Of a stretch of 18,301 bases of DNA, positions 5,722 through 12,792 are shown piece by piece. Under the pieces are notes generated by a model. The model worked only from the letters and a program-made list of their open reading frames with translations. It was not told the origin of the DNA and did not search any database. Position numbers and translations under genes: made by a program. The stretch's first letter is position 1, and each line of letters opens with the position of its first letter. Source of the DNA: Myxococcales bacterium (GTDB taxonomy: Bacteria > Myxococcota > Myxococcia > Myxococcales > Myxococcaceae); NCBI GenBank assembly GCA_003153055.1, contig PMBV01000097.1, forward strand, positions 36,161-54,461, in the 5' to 3' direction.

Positions 5722-7926
5722 GTGACCCGCCTGACACTTCAGCACCGCCGAACCCTCGCGTACCTGGGGCTCGGGCTCCTGGCGTGCTTCGTCTACCGGC
5801 CGCTCTTCGAGGGGCGCGTGCTGGCTGGCCGCGACGTCTTTCGTCTCTTCATCCCTGACACGGCGTTCCTGCTCGAGTGCCTGAAGCAGGGAGAATGGCC
5901 CTTGTGGAACCCTTACCAGCGGCTGGGCCAGCCGTTCCTCGCCAGCGTGGCCACCCAGGCGCTCTACCCGCCCCGGGTGGTGCTGGCGCTCATTGCCGGA
6001 CCGGTGTGGGCCATCTCCCTCGAGCAGGTGTTCCACGCGGCCGTCGCGGCGCTGGGCACCTTCAAGGCCTGTCGGCGGCTCGGTGCCAGCCCGATGTCGT
6101 CGTCGGTGGGTGGGGTCGCGTTTGGCTTCGCTCCGCTCTTCACCCAACTGGCCGTGCAGCAGAACGTGGTGGCGGCCGCGGCGTGGACCGGCTTTCTGGT
6201 CAGTGGGGCGCTGGTGCTGGGGCGGAGGCCCGACCGTGCTCGCGGCCTGTCGCTCGGTGCCTTCGTTGCGTTGTCTTTTCTGTCCGGCTCTCCCGAGACA
6301 CTCCTTTGGCAGGCGCTCTTGATGGTCGCCCTCCTCATCGCGCGGCGCACCCCGGGTCGCGCGGTGGCCGCCGGTGGGCTCTCTTTCGGCTGGGGGCTGA
6401 TGGCCGTCGGAGTGGTGCTGGTGCCGGCGGTCGAATTCGTCCTCCACTCGGAACGAGCGGGGGGCGTCGAGGCTCCGCTCCAGTGGTCGATGCCCTGGGT
6501 CAGCCTCGGGTCGATGGCCTGGCTCAACCTCGACCTCCCACGCCCCCAGTACGCGGGCTCGGAGCAGAGCTTCGTCCCGGTCCTCTTTCAAGGCACGGTG
6601 GTGTCTGCGCTGGCCCTGTGGGGTGCGACGAGGCGCCCTCGACTTCGACGGCCGGCGACCGCGGTGCTGGGGGTGGGCGTGGGGCTCGGGCTGGTGGCGC
6701 TGGGACGCAACTTCGCGCCCGCTGAGCAGCTGTTGTCCCTGTGGCCCTTCGCGCTGTTCCGTTACCCGGTGAAGTACGTCGTCGGAGCCGCCTTCTGCCT
6801 CTGTGTGCTGGCGGCCCTGGGTCTCGACCGCCTTGGGGCGTCGACTCGCCATCTCGGTCCAAGGCGTGGGCTGGGGTTGGGAGTGCTCGCCCTGGCAGTC
6901 TCCGTCGCGCTCGTGGCTCGGCCACTCTCCGACGGGCTGGGGCTGCGCGATGGCGCCGGTCCCGGGCTCGCCTGGGGCGCGGTGTTTCTCGGCGTGGCCG
7001 GGCTGGCGGTGTCTCTTCGAGTCCACCTGGCCGTCGCTCTGGTCGCGTTGGTCGAGTTGGTCACGGTTCAAGGGCTGGCGGGCATGGAAGGGTGGATTCC
7101 GGCTGGAGCCCTCACCCGAGGCCCTGCTGGACTGGGCGACGAAATTCCTCGGCCTCAGCTCGGCAGGCTCAGCGTCCGGCTGACGAACGAGGCGGCCCTG
7201 AAGGACGGCATGGCCTACGTGGCGAGGAGCCGGGCGTCGCTGGTTCCGCTGCGGTTCGTCGAGGAGCGTCTCCGGGCCGTGGAGGGCTATGGAGCTCCCG
7301 AGCCGCGGTGGCTCGACTCGTTGCTCGAGGAGGCACCCCGCGAGACGTTCGAGCTCCTCGGCGTCACCGACTACGTACGCGAAGGCGAGCAGCCGCCGTT
7401 CCCGGGCCTCCGACGCGTGCCGAGCGCCCCCGGGTTGCCCTTTCTGTGGCGGTCAGACACGGCGCAGCCCCGGGCCTTCGTGGTGCACGAGGCGCAGCTC
7501 GTCACCGATGAAGCCGCCCGCTTGGCGCTGCTCGATGCCTCGGGGCCGGGGCGGACCCGCGCCGGGTTGGCCAGCGGCGCTCCGCTGACGGGTCACGCGT
7601 GCCCTTCGACGGCGAGCATTGTCGAGGAGAGGCTCCAGCGCCTCGTGGTCGTGGTTGATGCCTGTGCAGAAGGGTACCTCGTGCTCTCGGAGCGCTCCTT
7701 CCCCGGCTGGGAAGCCGAGGTCGACGGCGTGGAGAGCCCGCTGCTCCGGGCGGACCTGCTCCTACGGGCCGTGCGCGTGCCGCCTGGTCAGCACCGGGTC
7801 ACCTTCACGTACCGGCCAGGCAGTGTCCGGGTGGGCCTGGGGCTGTCTGTCTTGGCGTTGGTAGGCGCGCTGCTGACGGTGCTGCGACGACGGCGAGGGC
7901 ACGAGCCGCTGCTGCCCGGGTGCTGA
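5722..7926 (+). CDS. YfhO-like polytopic membrane protein (GT-C-like fold)
   Basis: The 734-residue protein has about a dozen hydrophobic segments in residues 10-450 and an extracytoplasmic C-terminal part. The first loop has the signature of YfhO/GT-C proteins: AGRDVFRLFIPDTAFL, then GEWPLWNPYQRLGQPFLAS and ALYPPRVV, including a membrane-proximal Asp. The C-terminal region matches the YfhO ending: GYLVLSERSFPGWEAEVDGV, a short beta-domain with PPGQHRVTFTYRPGS, one last TM helix and a basic RRRRG tail. Members are thought to transfer sugars from lipid carriers, as Bacillus YfhO does for lipoteichoic acid; the donor and acceptor here are unknown. The start is GTG at 5722: an in-frame stop lies just upstream and no ribosome site is seen, so leaderless initiation is possible. 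The gene follows the helical lipoprotein by 66 bases. Confidence 0.85.
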   Translation: MTRLTLQHRRTLAYLGLGLLACFVYRPLFEGRVLAGRDVFRLFIPDTAFLLECLKQGEWPLWNPYQRLGQPFLASVATQALYPPRVVLALIAGPVWAISLEQVFHAAVAALGTFKACRRLGASPMSSSVGGVAFGFAPLFTQLAVQQNVVAAAAWTGFLVSGALVLGRRPDRARGLSLGAFVALSFLSGSPETLLWQALLMVALLIARRTPGRAVAAGGLSFGWGLMAVGVVLVPAVEFVLHSERAGGVEAPLQWSMPWVSLGSMAWLNLDLPRPQYAGSEQSFVPVLFQGTVVSALALWGATRRPRLRRPATAVLGVGVGLGLVALGRNFAPAEQLLSLWPFALFRYPVKYVVGAAFCLCVLAALGLDRLGASTRHLGPRRGLGLGVLALAVSVALVARPLSDGLGLRDGAGPGLAWGAVFLGVAGLAVSLRVHLAVALVALVELVTVQGLAGMEGWIPAGALTRGPAGLGDEIPRPQLGRLSVRLTNEAALKDGMAYVARSRASLVPLRFVEERLRAVEGYGAPEPRWLDSLLEEAPRETFELLGVTDYVREGEQPPFPGLRRVPSAPGLPFLWRSDTAQPRAFVVHEAQLVTDEAARLALLDASGPGRTRAGLASGAPLTGHACPSTASIVEERLQRLVVVVDACAEGYLVLSERSFPGWEAEVDGVESPLLRADLLLRAVRVPPGQHRVTFTYRPGSVRVGLGLSVLALVGALLTVLRRRRGHEPLLPGC

Positions 7927-8003
7927 GCCCGCGGGCGGTCTCACATCGACTGGTGAATTCTGGACGCCGGTTGTCCATTCTTCACCAACCGAAACGGGCC
8001 GGG

Positions 8004-9020
8004 TCACCGTGGCGAGGGGTCCTTCGGGCCGATGGTGAGCGAATGCTCGAAGAAGGCCAGCGCGTCAGTCACCAGCGTGGCGTGCACCGCGCGGCGGTCG
8101 ACCCCCGGAGGATCCACGCAGAGGTCGGGCATCTCGGACCGCAGCTCCGGCGGGCAGGGGACGAGGAAGACGAAGTGGTCCGCGTTTGGCACCACGCGCG
8201 CGCCGTCGAGCCGGAGCCCACGCCGAACGACGACGGCGTTCTCCTCGGGCAGGAGCACCGTGTCTCGCTCGGCCTCCGCAAGGAAGACCGGTCGGCGAAC
8301 GCGCGCGAGCGACGCCTCGCTCAACAGCACGCCCAGAGGCGCCATCACGAAGGCGGCGCGCACCCGGCGATCCTCCGGTGGTGGCGGCGGGAAGAGCGTG
8401 AAGCGGGGAGGCGCTCCACAGAAGTCGGGGTCGCCCGGGTGCCGCTCACAGTACCCCTGGACCCTTCCGAAGTCGGGGAGCGCGCCCACCAGGAGCAGCG
8501 CGGTGAGCCCGCCGGCCGAGAAGCCCATCACCCCGATGCGGTCGGGATCCACGAAAGGCCCCAGCCTCGGCTCGGCCAGCACGGCGTCGATCAACGCTGA
8601 CGCCTGGTACGCGCGGCCGTAGATGGCGCGGTCCGTCCCCGCGGCGCTCTGGTCGTTCCAGCTGTCTCCGGCGTGGTCCACCGCGGCGACCATGTACCCC
8701 GCCCGAGCCAGCGCCTCCCCGAGGTCATGGTGCCCGAAGCGGCTGCCCTGGTGGCCGTGGACCAGCACGACGAGCGGGTGGCGCCCGGGAGCGATGGGCG
8801 TGTCGAGCCTGCCCTCCACTGGCCAGGGACCCATGCGGGTACCCGGACCGCCGAGCGTTCCCTCCGGTGGGTAGAAGACCGTCGCTTCCAACGGCTTGTG
8901 CGTCAGCGGGTCCTCGAGGTGGAGGTTCTCGAGCCCGACCAGCGGACCCGAGAGCGATGGCTGCTCTACCCGAGGGCAGGCCGCCAGTGTGGCGAGCACG
9001 AGCAATGGGAGCGGACGCAT
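8004..9020 (-). CDS. Lipoprotein alpha/beta hydrolase (dienelactone-hydrolase/PAF-acetylhydrolase-like)
   Basis: The 338-residue protein begins MRPLPLLVLATLAACPRV, a short signal peptide with lipobox LAAC (Cys15), so it is probably a lipoprotein. The catalytic core follows: oxyanion strand HPLVVLVHGHQGSRFGHHDL, nucleophile S168 in GFSAGG, acid D253 in AERDTVL and base H282 in PNADHFVFL. The N-terminal DPLTHKPLEATVFYPPEG and the spacing of the triad fit predicted hydrolases of the COG4188/PAF-acetylhydrolase type. Cysteines at CERHPGDPDFC and CPPELRSEMPDLC could form disulfides outside the cytoplasm. The substrate is unknown. No Shine-Dalgarno is seen before the ATG. The gene is convergent with the YfhO-like gene (77 bases between) and divergent from the DUF3014 gene (129 bases between). 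Confidence 0.85.
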   Translation of the reverse strand: MRPLPLLVLATLAACPRVEQPSLSGPLVGLENLHLEDPLTHKPLEATVFYPPEGTLGGPGTRMGPWPVEGRLDTPIAPGRHPLVVLVHGHQGSRFGHHDLGEALARAGYMVAAVDHAGDSWNDQSAAGTDRAIYGRAYQASALIDAVLAEPRLGPFVDPDRIGVMGFSAGGLTALLLVGALPDFGRVQGYCERHPGDPDFCGAPPRFTLFPPPPPEDRRVRAAFVMAPLGVLLSEASLARVRRPVFLAEAERDTVLLPEENAVVVRRGLRLDGARVVPNADHFVFLVPCPPELRSEMPDLCVDPPGVDRRAVHATLVTDALAFFEHSLTIGPKDPSPR

Positions 9021-9149
9021 GACGAATGAGATTGCGGCGCCTGCTCGCGTGTTGCAACTGCCGAGCCCCTTCGGTCAACCGTGGAGGAGGCGGCTCGATG
9101 TGGTACGCCACTTGAAGAGGAAGTTGGCGGAACTCGACAGGAGACCCCA

Positions 9150-9971
9150 ATGGATTCAGACCAAGAAGAGGTGAAGGCCCCCAAGCACCGGCGATGGCCA
9201 GTCGTCGTCATCGTCGCCCTCGTGCTGGCGGCAGGCGCCTTCATCGCCTTCCGTGTCCTCGAGGAGCCACGTGGCCCGGAGGCGTCGCCGGTGGTGGACG
9301 CGGGGGGAGCCGACGCCGATGCCGGGCCCTCGCTCTCGTTGGACGACGGCGACCTGCTGCTCAAGAAGCTCGGCAGTGGCTGGTCCTCGCACGCGCAGTT
9401 TCTCAAGTGGCTCGAGAGCCTGGGGCTCCGCCAACTCGCCGCGGCGGCCCAGCTCGTCGCCGAGGGAGACAGCCCCCGGCCGGCGCTTCCCTTCGTGTCC
9501 ATCACTGGGCCCTTCGTCGTTCGCGAGGAGCGGCTCCCTGGCGCGCCCAAGCGGGCCGGCAAGCGGAAGGTGCCGGCGCCACCGGGCCGCCTCTTCATCG
9601 CTCCCGAGTCGTATGCTCGCTACGACGAGGTGACCCTGGTGGTGACGTCGGTCAACGCCGCGGCGGTGGGTGACGCGTGGGCGCGGCTCCGGCCGTACCT
9701 CGAGGTGGCGTACCGGGAAATCGGTCGCCCCGGCACGCACTTCGACGACACGCTCACGGTGGCGCTCCGCCGGCTGCTCACGGTGAGCTTCCCCGAGGGA
9801 GACGTCGAGCTGGTGCCCGAGGGCGCCGTGTATGCCTTCAAGGATCCACAGCTCCAGTCGGCCAGCAAGGCCGAGAAGCACCTGTTGCGCATGGGGCCGA
9901 AGAACGGCAAAGCCATTCAAGCGGCGCTCCGTGACTTCGCAACTCACGCTCACCTCGACATCGGCCCGTGA
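9150..9971 (+). CDS. DUF3014 domain protein, single-pass membrane anchored
   Basis: The 273-residue protein starts at the ATG at 9150, which has AGGAG six bases upstream; the longer GTG frame from 9081 adds implausible residues. A basic cytoplasmic tail (KHRRW) precedes one TM helix (about 16-36), then an acidic/Ala linker, then a DUF3014 domain (about 70-265). Family landmarks are DGDLLLKKLGSGW, FVSITGPFVVREE, the core YARYDEVTLVVTSVNAAAV, LRPYLEVAYREIGRPGTHF, and KAEKHLLRMGPKNGKAIQAA at the end. DUF3014 is widespread in Gram-negative bacteria with no established function; the domain should lie in the periplasm. It is followed after 25 bases by another membrane protein, probably in the same operon. 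Confidence 0.88.
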   Translation: MDSDQEEVKAPKHRRWPVVVIVALVLAAGAFIAFRVLEEPRGPEASPVVDAGGADADAGPSLSLDDGDLLLKKLGSGWSSHAQFLKWLESLGLRQLAAAAQLVAEGDSPRPALPFVSITGPFVVREERLPGAPKRAGKRKVPAPPGRLFIAPESYARYDEVTLVVTSVNAAAVGDAWARLRPYLEVAYREIGRPGTHFDDTLTVALRRLLTVSFPEGDVELVPEGAVYAFKDPQLQSASKAEKHLLRMGPKNGKAIQAALRDFATHAHLDIGP

Positions 9972-9996
9972 GCGGGCACGCGCTCCGAGGTGAGCG

Positions 9997-10683
9997 GTGA
10001 CCTGGGCCCGGCTGCGCTCCGTGCTCGTCGGCGAGGGCCAGCTCCGCCGCGTGGCGAACACCCTCATCCTCCTGGTGTTGGGGTTGGGGCTCATCAGGTT
10101 CAGCGCGCAGGATCTCGGCGAGGCGCTCCACTGGGGGCCGCGAGAGCTCTCCTGTGAAGCGTGGCTCGACGCTCCGCTCGAGACGAGGTGGGTGTCTTTG
10201 ACAGGCTGCCGGCTCGACCTCTCATCGGCCGCCAGTCGAACCTACAAGGGGTGGCTGCCGCCGGTCGACGGTGGCGTGGCAGGCCCGCGCACCCTCGAGC
10301 TGTTTCTGCCCGTCTCGGCCTCCGAGGTTCGCGAGACGCCCCCACGCGTCGTCGTCTCCACCAGCGATCGCGAGCTCCTCGATGTCGTCGACGCCCTCGC
10401 CCGGGTCCCCCAGCCCGAGGTCGATGCGTTCATCGAGGCCCACCGCTCGACCTTGGAAGAGAAACTCAAGCCCTCGCACCTCGTCGGCTACGTGGAGCCG
10501 GTGGCGTCGCTCGCGTCACGCTCGGCGCTCAAGTCGATGATGATTGAACGCGCCGTGGTGCTGGAGCAGGACCGCGCGCCGCCAAAGGCCAACGCCATCT
10601 TCGGTGTGCTGGTAGGAATGGTGATGCTGCTCGTCGCCCTCTGGCCCATCTTCAACCGCATACGCGAGCCCGAAGGAGACTGA
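9997..10683 (+). CDS. Hypothetical membrane protein with two TM segments
   Basis: The 228-residue protein starts at GTG 9997 with GAGG about six bases upstream. A short basic N-terminus leads into a TM helix (VANTLILLVLGLGLIRF, about 20-36). An extracytoplasmic domain of ~160 residues follows, with two cysteines (SCEAWLDAP and GCRLDLSSA) that could pair, and a second TM helix (IFGVLVGMVMLLVALWPIF, about 199-217) ends in a short charged tail. The domain contains beta-like stretches (RTLELFLPVSA, PRVVVSTSDRELL) and then helices. I recognise no family. Its place between the DUF3014 gene and the FHA/Yip1 gene suggests a shared envelope role, which is inference only. Confidence 0.7.
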   Translation: MTWARLRSVLVGEGQLRRVANTLILLVLGLGLIRFSAQDLGEALHWGPRELSCEAWLDAPLETRWVSLTGCRLDLSSAASRTYKGWLPPVDGGVAGPRTLELFLPVSASEVRETPPRVVVSTSDRELLDVVDALARVPQPEVDAFIEAHRSTLEEKLKPSHLVGYVEPVASLASRSALKSMMIERAVVLEQDRAPPKANAIFGVLVGMVMLLVALWPIFNRIREPEGD

Positions 10684-10743
10684 CTTTCTGCGGGAGTCCA
10701 AGCGGTCATCACAAGACGCTCACCCTTTGGGTCGACTCTGGGC

Positions 10744-10749
10744 TAGGTA
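10744..10749 (+). promoter_or_regulatory. Putative -10 element upstream of the FHA-domain gene
   Basis: GGGCTAGGTA contains TAGGTA at 10744-10749, matching four of six bases of TATAAT. Transcription would begin near 10756, about 15 bases before the ATG at 10771 and just upstream of its GAGAGG ribosome site. This favours 10771 over the in-frame ATG at 10750. The GGGCTA context is shared with 2426-2431. No convincing -35 is seen. Confidence 0.35.
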
Positions 10750-10770
10750 ATGGCCCTTCGAGAGGCCTCC

Positions 10771-12531
10771 ATGTCCCAATTGACTCTGCGTGACATCGCC
10801 AGCAATGAAGAAATCATCGTGCCGCCGGAGGGTTTCGTCTTCGGGCGAGCGGGTGGCGATGCTGACATTCAGCTTGATGACAACACCATCTCGCGTCGTC
10901 AGGCGCGGGTATCCAACCGACAGGGCACGTGGGTCCTCGAGGTGATGGTGGTGCCGCCGGGGCAACGCATTCCCCGGCCTCAGGCGCTCCAAGAAGGCCA
11001 GACGTTCTTCATTGGTCAGAGCGAGTTCGAGGTCCTCGCCGTCGAGGAAGCCGAGGCTGAGCCGCCTCCGAGGAGCGCGCCCCGAAAGCCCGCGCCCGCG
11101 CCCGCGCCGGCTGCTCCCGCCAGGTCCGCCCCACGGAAGGATCCTCCGCCCAACAAGACAGTGCCCGCTCAGCCGGCGCAGAAGCGGCCTGCTCCCGCTC
11201 GCCAGGCAGCGCCCGTCGACGATGAAGACGGCGGTGGTGGTGGAGGTGACGAGGCCGCGGCTGACGCTGACGCGGGCGGCGGTGGCGCCCAGGGCATCAA
11301 GGCCCTGTTCGTCGGCGTGCCCAAGGGCATCGCCTATTACCTGGTGAACGTGCCCAAGTTGCTCGTCAACCCGATGGGCACCGTGCGCAAGGCCATCGAG
11401 GAGCTGCCGACCGAGCCCCTGGGGCCCACTGCCCTCATTGGCTATGCGCTGCCCGCGATGTTGGCGACGGCGCTGTTGGGCAGCATCGCTGCCGGCCTCG
11501 CGCTGCTCATCGGCGGCCACGGCTTCTCGTTGATGGCCTTCATCCCCATCGTTCCGGCGATCAGCGCCGTCATCGGGGCGGTCATCACCGGCTTCATCTT
11601 CCACCCGGTGGTCGGCTGGCTGGTCAAGATTCTCAAGGGCGAGTCCGACGAGCGGAGCCGCAGCAACTACTTCCTCCAGATGATGACGGTCTCCATCGTC
11701 ACCGCGGTGCCCTCGGCCCTCGGCTTGATTCTGGGCGCTCTGCCGATTCCATTCATCAACCTCCTTGGGCCGCTGCTCACCACCCTCACGACGCTGGTGA
11801 CACTGTTCCTGGTCTACCAGTGGTGGATCAACGGCTTCAAAGTGGTGAACTGGTTCCGGTACGTGCTGCTGGTGCTCGGCGCGCTCGCCGTCATCGGCTC
11901 GGCCATCAGCCTGGTGACGGGCGTCGTCGCCACCATTCGCGGCTTTGGCTCAGGCGGGAGCGCCTCCATCGGCCACGTGAGCGGCGACGCCGACGAGGCC
12001 ATCAAAGAGGCCGAGCGGCTGCAGAAAGAGGCCATGGCCAACGCCGATTCGGCGACCAAGGACGCTCTGACCCAGGCAGAGAAGGCCACTAAGGACGCCG
12101 CCGCGCGAGCCAAGGCCGCGGGCGCCAAGGCTGGAGCCAAGGAAGCAGCCGAAGCGGCTCGGGCCGAGGAAGCCGCCGCTTCCGCCAAGCCCCCGCCCGC
12201 CGAGGAGCCCTCGGAGGGTGCGTCGGCCAAGACGCCGCCCCCACCTCGAGAGGACACGGCTCCCACCGGAGCGTACGGCGTGTTCGCTCGGCGACTCGAA
12301 GCGGTGGAGAAGAAGCTCGAGGCAGACCCGACGTTGCTTCGGAACTCCGAGATTCAGCGGCTCTACGGCGACTACCTCGAGGTGGCGTACAAGAACGACC
12401 ACGCGTACCAGAAGGAGCTCGGCCGTCACCCGGAGCGCGAGAAGCTGTACCGGCTCCAGAAGAACGACCAGGTCTTCACCGAGTCGAGCTCGACCATCGA
12501 CAAGCTGGCCAACAAGCTCGGCGTCCGCTGA
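10771..12531 (+). CDS. FHA-domain and Yip1-like membrane protein fusion
   Basis: The 586-residue protein starts at the ATG at 10771, with GAGAGG five bases upstream; an ATG at 10750 lacks a site. Residues 1-90 resemble an FHA domain (GFVFGRAGGDADIQLDDNTI, SRRQARV, ending FFIGQSEFEVLAVEE), the fold that reads phosphothreonine. The usual SxxH histidine is Gln and the NG motif is unclear, so phosphopeptide binding may be lost. A Pro/Ala/Arg-rich linker (95-150) and a Gly/Asp-rich stretch follow. About five hydrophobic segments with a Yip1-like layout come next (218-390). The C-terminal ~190 residues hold an Ala/Lys/Glu-rich helical repeat (GDADEAIKEAERLQKEA onward), a Pro-rich break and a last helical domain (YGVFARRLEAVEKKLEADP). 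The linkers and soluble ends are probably cytoplasmic. Function is unknown; a membrane scaffold is a reasonable guess. Confidence 0.8.
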   Translation: MSQLTLRDIASNEEIIVPPEGFVFGRAGGDADIQLDDNTISRRQARVSNRQGTWVLEVMVVPPGQRIPRPQALQEGQTFFIGQSEFEVLAVEEAEAEPPPRSAPRKPAPAPAPAAPARSAPRKDPPPNKTVPAQPAQKRPAPARQAAPVDDEDGGGGGGDEAAADADAGGGGAQGIKALFVGVPKGIAYYLVNVPKLLVNPMGTVRKAIEELPTEPLGPTALIGYALPAMLATALLGSIAAGLALLIGGHGFSLMAFIPIVPAISAVIGAVITGFIFHPVVGWLVKILKGESDERSRSNYFLQMMTVSIVTAVPSALGLILGALPIPFINLLGPLLTTLTTLVTLFLVYQWWINGFKVVNWFRYVLLVLGALAVIGSAISLVTGVVATIRGFGSGGSASIGHVSGDADEAIKEAERLQKEAMANADSATKDALTQAEKATKDAAARAKAAGAKAGAKEAAEAARAEEAAASAKPPPAEEPSEGASAKTPPPPREDTAPTGAYGVFARRLEAVEKKLEADPTLLRNSEIQRLYGDYLEVAYKNDHAYQKELGRHPEREKLYRLQKNDQVFTESSSTIDKLANKLGVR

Positions 12532-12547
12532 GACAATTCCTCGGGGA

Positions 12548-12562
12548 GCGCGAAGCTCGCGC
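12548..12562. other. Small hairpin between the FHA/Yip1 gene and the next small gene
   Basis: GCGCGA (12548-12553), loop AGC and TCGCGC (12557-12562) form a perfect 6-bp stem 16 bases after the stop at 12531. No T-run follows, so it may attenuate or stabilise the transcript rather than terminate it. The evidence is the stem alone. Confidence 0.2.
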
Positions 12563-12579
12563 GCCTTCATCGGACTCCC

Positions 12580-12792
12580 ATGCCCAAGCTGCTCGGACTC
12601 ATCCTCAACGTCGCCGGAGTCGCCTCGCTGTACTTCGGAGGCGTTCCCTACACGACGAAGGACACCGTGGTTCAGCTCGGCCCGCTGAAGGCCGAGGCGA
12701 ACTTCAAGCGGAAGCTCGAGATTCCACCCGAGGTCGGCGCTGGCGCCGTCGCCTTGGGCACCGTGCTGCTCCTCTTGCCGCGCCGCCGTTAG
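12580..12792 (+). CDS. Small membrane protein, 70 residues, two TM segments
   Basis: The protein has an N-terminal hydrophobic helix (LLGLILNVAGVASLYFGGV), a short polar loop (YTTKDTVVQLGPLKAEANFK) and a C-terminal hydrophobic helix (VGAGAVALGTVLLLLP) ending in RRR. The pattern of a Tyr-Thr-x-x-(D/E)-x-V-V-x-L-G-P-L-K loop between two helices recurs in small uncharacterised proteins of many Gram-negative bacteria, but I cannot name the family with confidence. It follows the FHA/Yip1 gene by 48 bases on the same strand and may be co-transcribed. Its TAG stop overlaps the stop of the convergent cytochrome gene by four bases. Confidence 0.7.
   Translation: MPKLLGLILNVAGVASLYFGGVPYTTKDTVVQLGPLKAEANFKRKLEIPPEVGAGAVALGTVLLLLPRRR

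Noticed and set aside
4006..7071. 1021-codon open frame on the minus strand
   Set aside because: Only its end (4006-4680) is the hemolysin III gene. The rest is the antisense of the lipoprotein and YfhO-like genes and translates to Arg/Gln/His-rich sequence without domain features.
7927..8003. Possible terminator between the convergent YfhO-like and hydrolase genes
   Set aside because: There is a GCCCGCGGGC palindrome (7927-7936) and a weak CGGTTG/CAACCG stem with a 12-base loop. There is no T-run or strong stem, so I do not call a terminator.
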